DNA of 46,376 bases, taken from NCBI GenBank assembly GCA_019309115.1, contig JAFDGW010000020.1, positions 1 through 46,376 of the forward strand, given 5' to 3'. Shown here one piece after another: positions 34,352 to 41,611 of this stretch (positions are counted from its first letter, which is position 1; every line of letters begins with the position of its first letter). Source of the DNA: Deltaproteobacteria bacterium. GTDB taxonomy: Bacteria; Desulfobacterota; Syntrophobacteria; Syntrophobacterales; Thermodesulforhabdaceae. Below the pieces are notes generated by a model that saw only the letters and a list, made by a program, of their open reading frames with translations, was not told where the DNA came from and did no database searches. The translations under genes were made by a program, and so were the position numbers.

Positions 34352-35175
34352 TTTTCCTGTCTCCTGTGTAAGCCGCTACCATATACGATTTCGATGACAC
34401 CTGGGGCCCGATAGTATGCGTTGGCTGGTTTGTCTTTTCTGGCTTTTGATAGGGAACTTACAAGCCCGACAATGAACGCAACTAAGGTCGAGGCCCATAA
34501 TATTACTTGCAACCGGGGGTATGAAGAATGCGGTGCTTCCTTTTGGGATACTATACGATATACTCGGATTGCGTCCTCCAAGGATGGACTCAAGAACATG
34601 GTAAGAAGTGTGTAGATTGAAGTAGCTATCATCACCGCACCGAGTGTGGTTTCCAGATCTTTTTTCAATTTTGCCGAAATTAGGTGATACAGACATGCGG
34701 TGAACAGGCCGATTGTTGTGAAGGTTATCCACACAATTCCCACGGTTGACCATATAGAACGAGAAGTTGCGGCGATGACAACAGCCACGGTGCAACCTAT
34801 TGCCGTAAGACACACCGGACAGGGCAGCACCAGGGCCAGCCATGCTGCATTTCCGGGCTTACCATCATGGGGTTTTCTGGATATAATGAGGATTCCCCAC
34901 ACTATTAGACCGGTCGAAATCAAGATATGCAGGTCGGTGCCGTGTTGTAGGAGCCACTTGAGTGTGGAAGGTGAGCGAATGATGTCGTTGTGCGAGAAAA
35001 GTGCCCCAAGGGCTGTCATGACTGCCAGGTATGACAGCCCGTAAATCAATGGCAGGCCCATCTTTGCCAAAGTCTTTTTCTGAACGCACACACCGTAGTA
35101 AAGGCCTGCTCCACTTTTTACAGCAAACACACCCAGGGCAACGCATAGGCCGATAATGAGCGTTTTGAGTTCCAT
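34348..35175 (-). CDS. DUF2162 multi-pass membrane protein, putative transporter
   Basis: 275 aa with about seven hydrophobic segments. The helix AAWLALVLPCPVCLTAIGCT contains a CPVC motif reminiscent of the LysE/NicO/CcdA group of small transporters, to which DUF2162 is, as I recall, related. It begins 15 nt after btuB and overlaps the proton-channel gene by 4 nt. Placement suggests it moves a corrinoid product or cobalt ion across the inner membrane, or conducts electrons through the Cys pair; the sequence does not decide. Confidence 0.75.
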   Translation of the reverse strand: MELKTLIIGLCVALGVFAVKSGAGLYYGVCVQKKTLAKMGLPLIYGLSYLAVMTALGALFSHNDIIRSPSTLKWLLQHGTDLHILISTGLIVWGILIISRKPHDGKPGNAAWLALVLPCPVCLTAIGCTVAVVIAATSRSIWSTVGIVWITFTTIGLFTACLYHLISAKLKKDLETTLGAVMIATSIYTLLTMFLSPSLEDAIRVYRIVSQKEAPHSSYPRLQVILWASTLVAFIVGLVSSLSKARKDKPANAYYRAPGVIEIVYGSGLHRRQEK

Positions 35176-35190
35176 CGATTGTCTTCCTTT

Positions 35191-37224
35191 CTAAAACTTC
35201 ATCTTAAAGCCGCCGGTCACCGTTATTCCAGGCATGGGGTAACCATCGACGTAAGAGTAATCTTTATCGGTCAGGTTATCTATGTACAGGTACGGGCTGA
35301 AATGTTTAACTGGATACAAGTCAAGTCTTAGCGAATAAGTGGTAAAACCGCCTTTATCCATTATGCTTCCGTAGTTCGGAGAGAAGAAATTCCAGTTCTG
35401 CACCTTTTGAGGGCCGTGATAATTTGCCCAGATGTTCAGGTCGGCCAGTTCGTCAAAGCTGAATTTAATTCCTGCAATGAGGTTTCCCTTTGAAACATAA
35501 GGAATCGTGTCAGTGCCCAGTTGTTCAGCAGATTCGTCGTCGTCTAGCTCACGCTTAAAATAGTAAATCCAGTCCAGGTAAGGTGAAAGCCCTATGTGAT
35601 GGTTCCGGACGGAGAGTGAATAATCATAGGATATCGAGCCGTCTATGCCGATGTAGGTTGCTCCTTCAACATTTTCATACGTTGTCCATGAGCAGTCTCC
35701 GTCAACGCACTTCTGAAATCCACCGACGATACGATCAGAATAGTCAGTATAGAATACCGAAAAAGTGAAGGATGCACCTTTTAGAGAACCGTCGAATCCT
35801 GCTTCGTAGGTCACGCTTTTTTCGGGATCCAAGTCGGGGTTACCGATGATTTTAGTCCACATCCCTGACTCATACCTTCCGGCTAATTCATCTGCTGTAG
35901 GTGCCCTGAAACCGGTGCCAATGTGTACCCTGGCCGTGAGCCAGTCCAGAATATCGTATGTGGCGCCGATGCGCCAGCTGACATGATCAAAAGTCTCGTC
36001 ATCTTCAGTTACGATTAATCCTGGTGTTTCTTTGAGTGTCTCATCGAATCTGTCGTAGCGTAGGCCTGCTGATATGTTGAGCTTGTCAAATGGGCTGATT
36101 CTTTCTTCGGCGTAAAAGGCGTAATTGTCGTATTCGGTGTCGGGGCTCCAAGGTGCCATGGTTGATGGCACATTCCACGATTCAACTTCAATGTGGTCCC
36201 AATCACTGCCGGCTACAAGTTTGCCGAGCCCGAAGGTAGGAATCTGCAGATAGGCTCTGAGCCCGCTCGTTTCGGTTTCAGTAACGGAGCTGAAGTAACC
36301 CCACGCTTGGGCTGGATCGTTCCAGGAACTTCTGTCATAAACGGAATAACCGCTAAGGTGCCATGATATCCCTTTGTCGCTTAGTTTACCATCGTAGCTC
36401 ATGGACCCATAACGTCTAAGAATGCTTTTATAGTCATCCAGATCGAGGTTGTATGTGGCTCCTGGATTGCCCACGTCCCAGGCTCTGAAGTACTGGCCAA
36501 CCACCATAATCCGTTGATTATCTGCTGGGTAAGCCGCGAGGCTTATTGAATAGGCTTCGTCGGAATATTCAGTATTATCTATGGTGTCTCCGTCTCCGTC
36601 AGAATAGTCGCTTTGTTGTTCTATTCTTCTCCCCGATGCGGATATGCCAACACGGTCGTTGAGAAAACTGCCATGAGCAGTCATAACTCCCTTGACTCTA
36701 TTCCACCTTCCATACTCAAACTGAGCCTCAGCTGTTGGTTTGCCTTTTCCCTCGCGAGTTATGAGGTTTATAACACCTCCCATAGCTGCAGAACCATACA
36801 TGACCGATGCAGGACCTCTCAGTATTTCCACTCGCTCAACGTTTTCAAGAGGGATCGTCGCTATGTTTCCCGTCCCTGCTCTGTGACCGTCGATTAGAAT
36901 GAGAACTCTTCCCTTTATGTCTGATCCATGAGTGTCAGTGCGGAAGCCTCGGATGTCAACGGACGTGAGTGACCCAGGATAGCGATGAAAATGGGTTGGG
37001 AACTTCTGTATCAATAGCTCTGATAGATCCGATGCGTGTGATTTTTCTATTTCATCTCGAGTTATGACGTCAACCCTTACAGGAAGCTGTCGAACCGGTG
37101 TGGGTGTTTTTGTCGCTGTGACCACCACAGGTTCTAGTTCTATGGCTGACGCTTTAGTGGGATTGCTAAGAATCATGAATGAGATCAGGGATAAAAAGGC
37201 CACGAAGGCCCGCCAGAACTCCAT
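35191..37224 (-). CDS. btuB: TonB-dependent outer-membrane receptor, BtuB-like
   Basis: 677 aa. GGGAGG precedes the ATG. A signal peptide (1-27) is followed by a TonB-box-like ELEPVVVTATKT. The plug domain (35-150) contains LPVRVDVITRDEIEKS and VERVEILRGPASVMYGSAAM. The 22-strand barrel ends in an aromatic residue (GGFKMKF). Size and the upstream cobalamin riboswitch mark it as a corrinoid receptor. A 26-nt stretch of its early coding region (37186..37211, codons 5-13) recurs exactly in the leader of the divergent TonB operon. First gene of the corrinoid operon. Confidence 0.93.
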   Translation of the reverse strand: MEFWRAFVAFLSLISFMILSNPTKASAIELEPVVVTATKTPTPVRQLPVRVDVITRDEIEKSHASDLSELLIQKFPTHFHRYPGSLTSVDIRGFRTDTHGSDIKGRVLILIDGHRAGTGNIATIPLENVERVEILRGPASVMYGSAAMGGVINLITREGKGKPTAEAQFEYGRWNRVKGVMTAHGSFLNDRVGISASGRRIEQQSDYSDGDGDTIDNTEYSDEAYSISLAAYPADNQRIMVVGQYFRAWDVGNPGATYNLDLDDYKSILRRYGSMSYDGKLSDKGISWHLSGYSVYDRSSWNDPAQAWGYFSSVTETETSGLRAYLQIPTFGLGKLVAGSDWDHIEVESWNVPSTMAPWSPDTEYDNYAFYAEERISPFDKLNISAGLRYDRFDETLKETPGLIVTEDDETFDHVSWRIGATYDILDWLTARVHIGTGFRAPTADELAGRYESGMWTKIIGNPDLDPEKSVTYEAGFDGSLKGASFTFSVFYTDYSDRIVGGFQKCVDGDCSWTTYENVEGATYIGIDGSISYDYSLSVRNHHIGLSPYLDWIYYFKRELDDDESAEQLGTDTIPYVSKGNLIAGIKFSFDELADLNIWANYHGPQKVQNWNFFSPNYGSIMDKGGFTTYSLRLDLYPVKHFSPYLYIDNLTDKDYSYVDGYPMPGITVTGGFKMKF
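37186..37211. repeat. 26-bp direct repeat, copy A (in btuB codons 5-13)
   Basis: The plus-strand sequence begins CAGGGATAAAAAGGCCACG and is identical over 26 bases to 37685..37710. The flanks are unrelated. Because btuB is read from the minus strand, its mRNA is complementary to the leader RNA of the plus-strand operon over the full length. Confidence 0.95.
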
Positions 37225-37252
37225 TTTTTAACCTCCCTTTTTGTGGTTCAAA

Positions 37253-37286
37253 CAAAAAAATCCCTGGAGCCCATGCCCCAGGGATT
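37253..37286 (-). terminator. Terminator of the cobalamin riboswitch
   Basis: On the minus strand ATCCCTGG and CCAGGGAT form a stem around a G/C-rich loop, followed by seven T. It lies between the riboswitch and the btuB ribosome site, as in transcription-terminating riboswitches. Transcripts stopped here lack the btuB start and the 26-nt repeat. Confidence 0.88.
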
Positions 37287-37349
37287 GCACCCTTTTTTGC
37301 TTCATCCCGTTACGCCCGCTAAGAGCCGCCCTCGACTCCTCAGCCGGCC

Positions 37350-37512
37350 GGTATCAGGCAGGTCTTCTGACTCACGGATCATCCTACTCCCCGCACCTTC
37401 CCATCCCTTACGGGACAGTGGCCTTTAGCGGGTTTCGTCCCCGTTCACAGCGGCGGGACCGTCCCCGACTTTCACGGGGTTCCCTTTTAAGCCCCAAAGG
37501 GCACCTGATACC
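37350..37512 (-). ncRNA. Cobalamin riboswitch
   Basis: On the minus strand P1 pairs GGTATCAGG (37512 end) with CCTGATACC (37350 end). Between them are the conserved parts of the B12 element: GGTGCC, AAGGGAA, then GGGACGGTCCCGCCGCTG, a GCCACTG segment, GGGAAGG, and GAGTCAGAAGACCTGCC close to P1. B12 binding should favour the terminator at 37253..37286 and shut off btuB and the genes behind it. Very clear match. Confidence 0.97.
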
Positions 37513-37546
37513 AATTATTGATGATTACCTTGCGGTTCGTCCAACC

Positions 37547-37574
37547 ATTATCAAAGGTATTGAGATGATGTCAA
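37547..37574 (-). promoter_or_regulatory. Promoter of the corrinoid operon
   Basis: Minus strand: -35 TTGACA (37574-37569), 16-bp spacer, -10 GATAAT (37552-37547). The expected start near 37540 is about 28 nt ahead of the riboswitch P1 stem. Confidence 0.7.
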
Positions 37575-37632
37575 TAGTCTATGAGAGTTGTGTTCGAAAA
37601 ATGGTTTGAACAGCCATCCGAGGAGATGCTTG

Positions 37633-37661
37633 TTGACTTTTGCTCTTTCAAAACATACTAT
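37633..37661 (+). promoter_or_regulatory. Promoter of the TonB energiser operon
   Basis: -35 TTGACT (37633-37638), 17-bp spacer, -10 TACTAT (37656-37661). The predicted start near 37668 gives a leader of about 90 nt containing the repeat and hairpin described next. Confidence 0.7.
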
Positions 37662-37684
37662 TAGCACGCACTTTGGAATTTTTG

Positions 37685-37710
37685 CAGGGATAAAAAGGCC
37701 ACGAAGGCCC
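37685..37710. repeat. 26-bp direct repeat, copy B (in the leader of the TonB operon)
   Basis: Identical to 37186..37211. It lies in untranslated leader and supplies the 5' arm of the hairpin at 37694..37746. Confidence 0.95.
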
Positions 37711-37746
37711 TTCTAAGCAAGGAGGGTTTTTGTGGCCTTTCTTTTT
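37694..37746 (+). terminator. Strong leader hairpin with U tract (attenuator or sRNA terminator)
   Basis: AAAGGCCAC (37694-37702) pairs with GTGGCCTTT (37732-37740). The helix can continue through five A-U/G-U pairs into an inner stem CCCTTCT/AGGAGGG with loop AAGCA, giving about 21 pairs. It is followed by CTTTTT. It stands between the promoter and the first gene with no upstream plus-strand gene to terminate, so it should either attenuate the operon or end a short RNA. Confidence 0.8.
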
Positions 37747-37757
37747 GGGGGACGAGT

Positions 37758-38570
37758 ATGGGGCGAATGTTTGTATTTATCCTGACGAGCGTGGCGTTTA
37801 TCTCATTTTTGAATCTGAGTTTTGCCGAAAAACCGTCGCTTTTATTTTTGTCCCTGTCTCAGGCTTTGAAACAGGAAAAACAAGCCTGTGATAATCACCG
37901 AAGGTGGGAAAAAGAAAGAGCAGCGATCGAGCAAAAGATTTTAGCCGCAAAGTTAAAGCTTGGGTACCTCAAAAGGCAAAAGGAACTTTACGAAAGATAT
38001 AATGCTCTTGCGAAGAAAAGGCTGGATCTTTTGAAAGATCAGGAAAGAGAAACCGAATTTTTTGCAGAATATCTTGAGCCTTTCTTGTTGGAAATAGTGG
38101 AACGCCTCGAGAAAGCTGTCCGAAATGATTTGCCGTTTTTGCAAAAGGAAAGAATAGAGCGCATTGAGAAATTAAAAAGACTTTTGGGCGATTATAAGGT
38201 TCCGGCCGTTGAGAAAGCAAAACAGGTACTGGAGACGCTTGTCGCAGAAGCAAAATACGGAAGAACATCCGACGTTTATGATGGCACGATTAAGCTTGAG
38301 GACAAAACTTGTTACGTTCGGTTTCTAAGGGTTGGAAGGCTGGCCTTGTTTAGCTCCACTCCGGATGGGAGCTACGTTGCCGTTTATGACCGGGCGACCG
38401 GCACCTGGAAACCGGTTTCTGAGGAACAAAAAAACAATGTGTTACGTGCTTTCGATATTATTGACGGATCGGTTCCTGTGAATGTGGCAGAAGGAAATAA
38501 CTGGCTTGTCGCGCCGATAGAATCTGAATTGGTTATGTCCAGAAGAAACTTGGAAAGCCAGGGAGAATAG
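37758..38570 (+). CDS. DUF3450 periplasmic coiled-coil protein of a TonB system
   Basis: 270 aa. A signal peptide (1-23) is followed by a long helical coiled-coil region (about 35-170) and a small beta-rich end (CYVRFLRVGRLALFSSTPDG to RATGTWKPV), the layout of DUF3450. Such genes stand ahead of ttpC-exbB-exbD-tonB operons in several proteobacteria. The role is not settled; it probably contacts the TtpC-like protein, which has a similar exported region. First gene after the attenuator-like hairpin; GGGGGA serves as ribosome site. Confidence 0.85.
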   Translation: MGRMFVFILTSVAFISFLNLSFAEKPSLLFLSLSQALKQEKQACDNHRRWEKERAAIEQKILAAKLKLGYLKRQKELYERYNALAKKRLDLLKDQERETEFFAEYLEPFLLEIVERLEKAVRNDLPFLQKERIERIEKLKRLLGDYKVPAVEKAKQVLETLVAEAKYGRTSDVYDGTIKLEDKTCYVRFLRVGRLALFSSTPDGSYVAVYDRATGTWKPVSEEQKNNVLRAFDIIDGSVPVNVAEGNNWLVAPIESELVMSRRNLESQGE

Positions 38571-38577
38571 CAGATCC

Positions 38578-40008
38578 ATGAAAAGCCGGAAGGTACTAGT
38601 TTTCATGCTGGTCAGTATGTGGGTGAACGCGGGAGTTGTTAGGGCAGTGACCGGATGGTCGGATGTAGAAAAGGGGTTGAAACGAGAAATTGCAGAGTCT
38701 CAAAAAGTGACGGAGCAAATCAATCAAAGGATAGAGTCTGAAAAAGAGAGTCTGCAGAAAGAGCTGAAAGATCTTCAAAAACAGGCGGAAAAACTGGAAG
38801 CGGAGGTTAACTCCCTGAAGAAGAGTTTTGATGGAGTGCACGAACAGGAAAAGGCACTGGGACAGAAGGTTTCGGCTGCAAGAAAAACAGCTATGGATAT
38901 CCAGAAAGATCTACTATCCATGGATGATGAACTGGAAGAGCTTTTCAAAAGAAACCCTACCGTTCTCAGCCATGGGGACTTGAGCGATTTACGCGCTAAA
39001 CTTCGCGATCCCGATTACGTCTGCACATTTGGTGACTTCCGATCCGTCATCGAGGTGCTACTGCAAGAAATAGAAGAGGGGGGAAGGGTACGTAAACAGA
39101 TGATGCCGGTTTATGTGGAAGATGGCTCACGTAAGAAGCTGGAGATCCTTCGGGTTGGAACTTCCGCACTGTTTGCTATTCATGACAACGATGTTCATCT
39201 TGTGAAATTGGCTCCGGACCTTTCGCTCGTTATTTCCAGAGTTCCACTTCCACACGAAGTGAAGCAACTGGTGAAAAAATACAGTACCGGTACAGGAAAT
39301 CTTGTACCAATAGATCTGTCATGGCAGGCTGCTTACGAAAACGTGGAAAGTTTCTCAATTACATCGAAGGTTATTAGATGGTTTTTAAACGGTGGGACGG
39401 TGATGTGGCCGCTTCTTGTTGTTGCCATTGCATCAGTTGCGATTATTGCAGAACGCTTATGGTTCTTTAGAAAACAAAAGATGCTGGATGACAAAACGTG
39501 GCAGGATTTCCTGGGCAACCTCGAAAGGCGACGGCTTGATACATGCAAGAAGATTTGCAGTCTGAATCTTATGAATCCGGCCTTAAGGGTCATTTCAATG
39601 GCTATGGAAAAGCTGGATCATATTTCGTCGAATTTTCAGGACAGAACAGCTGTCGAAGACGCTGTGTATGAAGCCTTTTTTGAGGAGTCAAACCGACTGG
39701 AGAGATTTTTATCCACTATTGCGATGTTTGCAGCAGTTTCTCCTTTGCTTGGGCTTTTGGGCACGGTGAGCGGGATAATACAGACTTTCCAAACAATTAC
39801 CGTTGTGGGGACGGGTAATCCAAAATATCTGTCGGCTGGAATCTCTGAAGCCCTTATAACAACTCAGTTTGGTTTAATGATAGCCGTACCGTTGGTGGTG
39901 GCACACCACTTTTTTGAACGTTACGCGGAAAGGTTTACCGAGGAGGCGGAAGAAAAAGCTATGAGGGTTTGTGAAGTGCTTGTGGGGAAGAAGGAGGCTG
40001 AAAGGTGA
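38578..40008 (+). CDS. TtpC-type TonB energiser: exported coiled coil fused to MotA/TolQ/ExbB domain
   Basis: 476 aa. A signal peptide (1-23) is followed by a coiled coil (about 35-115), a beta-rich section that resembles the end of the DUF3450 protein (RVGTSALFAIHDNDVHLV), a membrane helix (about 270-290, GTVMWPLLVVAIASVAIIAE) and the ExbB-like channel domain (SPLLGLLGTVSGIIQTFQ, then EALITTQFGLMIAVPLVVAH). TtpC is required with ExbB/ExbD/TonB in the Vibrio TonB2 system. It starts 7 nt after DUF3450 and its stop overlaps the next start (GTGA). Confidence 0.9.
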   Translation: MKSRKVLVFMLVSMWVNAGVVRAVTGWSDVEKGLKREIAESQKVTEQINQRIESEKESLQKELKDLQKQAEKLEAEVNSLKKSFDGVHEQEKALGQKVSAARKTAMDIQKDLLSMDDELEELFKRNPTVLSHGDLSDLRAKLRDPDYVCTFGDFRSVIEVLLQEIEEGGRVRKQMMPVYVEDGSRKKLEILRVGTSALFAIHDNDVHLVKLAPDLSLVISRVPLPHEVKQLVKKYSTGTGNLVPIDLSWQAAYENVESFSITSKVIRWFLNGGTVMWPLLVVAIASVAIIAERLWFFRKQKMLDDKTWQDFLGNLERRRLDTCKKICSLNLMNPALRVISMAMEKLDHISSNFQDRTAVEDAVYEAFFEESNRLERFLSTIAMFAAVSPLLGLLGTVSGIIQTFQTITVVGTGNPKYLSAGISEALITTQFGLMIAVPLVVAHHFFERYAERFTEEAEEKAMRVCEVLVGKKEAER

Positions 40009-40418
40009 AGGGTTTGCTCTATGTGTTATGGGTTTATCTAAGGCAAGGAGGGCCCTGGATGGTTTTTCTGGGGCTGTGCTCACTGTGCACGTGGGTTTTG
40101 CTAACCGCCTATGTGTTCCCGTTGTTTTGGCCCCGCGCAAAGAGGAAAAATTTTGTGATCGAGAATCGGCGAGTCATTTCCACAATGGCAGTGCTCGCCA
40201 TGGTGTCTCCTTTGCTTGGATTGCTTGGCACAGTGTCTGGTATGATTTCTGCCTTTGATACGCTGGCTCACTCGAGTGTAGTAAGTCCTAAAACTCTGGC
40301 CTCTTCTATATCCGAGGCGCTCATAACCACTCAGGTAGGCCTAACAATTGCGGTTCCGGCAATGCTTGGTGCACACGTTCTTAGCCAGAATAGGAACAGA
40401 CGGGGGAAGAATTCATGA
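40005..40418 (+). CDS. exbB: ExbB-like proton channel protein
   Basis: 137 aa with a GTG start behind GGAGG. It is shorter than typical ExbB but contains the diagnostic third-helix motifs SPLLGLLGTVSGMISAFDTL and EALITTQVGLTIAVPAMLGA. The membrane segments are at about 20-40, 58-85 and 105-125. It pairs with ExbD to harvest the proton gradient for TonB. Overlaps of 4 nt on both sides tie it to its neighbours. Confidence 0.9.
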   Translation: MKGLLYVLWVYLRQGGPWMVFLGLCSLCTWVLLTAYVFPLFWPRAKRKNFVIENRRVISTMAVLAMVSPLLGLLGTVSGMISAFDTLAHSSVVSPKTLASSISEALITTQVGLTIAVPAMLGAHVLSQNRNRRGKNS

Positions 40419-40843
40419 GGCGTTTGCTCTACTCCAGGCGACTCAAGCGACGTAGTGGAGTTGAAATTAACCTAGCCCCTCTTATGGACATGGTTTTCAT
40501 CTTGCTAATATTTTTCTTGGTTACGACCTCTTTCTCGCGAGAAAGTGGAATCACGGTTAAGAGACCTAAAGCAAAGACCGCCCAGTCTTTGGATAGTTCC
40601 AGCTTCATGGTTGGTATATCCAAAAGTGGTGACGTTTTTATTGAAGGTAAGCGAGTTGACATACGCATGGTTAGATCCATGGTAGCAAAGGCTTTGCGCG
40701 AAAACCCGAAAACGGGCGTTGTGATCGTCTGTGACAGAGATGCCAAAACCGACATGCTTATAAGGGTTCTTGATGAATGTCGAAGAGCTGGCACCAGGAA
40801 CATAAGTATTGCGGCCAGGAGGGTGCATGGAAGGGGGGATTAA
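40415..40843 (+). CDS. exbD: ExbD-like proton channel protein
   Basis: 142 aa. The membrane helix with the proton-carrying Asp is INLAPLMDMVFILLIFFLVT. The exported domain (about 50-142) has the ExbD/TolR fold pattern (VFIEGKRVDIRMVRSMVAKA, VIVCDRDAKTDMLIRVLDEC). It overlaps the tonB start by 17 nt. Confidence 0.94.
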   Translation: MRRLLYSRRLKRRSGVEINLAPLMDMVFILLIFFLVTTSFSRESGITVKRPKAKTAQSLDSSSFMVGISKSGDVFIEGKRVDIRMVRSMVAKALRENPKTGVVIVCDRDAKTDMLIRVLDECRRAGTRNISIAARRVHGRGD

Positions 40844-41582
40844 GCCAAAACACATCATTGCGGGAATCATCTGGAATTTTCTTATGTTTCTTGTTCTTGC
40901 CAAGATGAGTTATTACAAACCCGCTCCAGTGTTTTCCATGGCCGGACCGGTTGGAGTAACTTATCTATCACGTGGTGTTGATTTTTCTCCGCCACCTGAT
41001 AAACAAGCTGTGGAGGAAATGCCAGAGCCATTAGAGGATGTTCCTGAAGCTATTACAATTCCGGAAAGCATTTTAATGACAGATGTAGCTCCTGAAGAGA
41101 ACAGCCCCGAACTGCCGGTTTTGGAACCCCCGAAGTTACAGCATAAGGTGCAGGTTAAAAGGCAAATAGTTCACGCTAAGGTGGCGGTTAGAAAACAGAG
41201 AAGCAGGGCTATCAGCAGTGCTATGGGCAACGGATCTAATCGTGGGGCAAGTACTTTAGGGTTTGGTGGTGGTGGCAGCGGTGGAAGTGCATTGGGCTTG
41301 GCCGAAGTAGATGAACCTCCCAGAATACTGCATAAGGTGGAACCTCCCTATCCCCTCAGGGCGAGAAGGCTTCAAATAGAAGGGCAGGTTGTGGTGCAAT
41401 TTGTTGTGAATAAGCAGGGTAGTGTTCAAAATTTGAAAGTGCTTTCCGCTAATCCGAAAGGTTTTTTTGAAAAGTCTGTGTTGAATTCCCTGAAAAAATG
41501 GACTTTTCGACCGGGAAAATACAGGGGTCGTCCGGTAGATACGGTGGTCATCTTACCGGTAAAATTCCGTCTGAAAGATTAA
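40827..41582 (+). CDS. tonB: TonB energy transducer
   Basis: 251 aa from the ATG at 40827, which has AGGAGG 5 nt upstream. The N-terminal anchor is AGIIWNFLMFLVLA. A Pro/Glu-rich spacer (residues about 50-110) and a Gly/Ser-rich linker (GFGGGGSGGSALG) follow. The C-terminal domain (about 170-251) has EPPYPLRARRLQIEGQVVVQFV and WTFRPGKYRGRPV, the TonB signature. It should contact the TonB box of receptors such as the BtuB-like protein encoded divergently. Confidence 0.93.
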   Translation: MEGGIKPKHIIAGIIWNFLMFLVLAKMSYYKPAPVFSMAGPVGVTYLSRGVDFSPPPDKQAVEEMPEPLEDVPEAITIPESILMTDVAPEENSPELPVLEPPKLQHKVQVKRQIVHAKVAVRKQRSRAISSAMGNGSNRGASTLGFGGGGSGGSALGLAEVDEPPRILHKVEPPYPLRARRLQIEGQVVVQFVVNKQGSVQNLKVLSANPKGFFEKSVLNSLKKWTFRPGKYRGRPVDTVVILPVKFRLKD

Positions 41583-41611
41583 TGTAATTGAATTTTCTTG
41601 AAAGGATGCTC

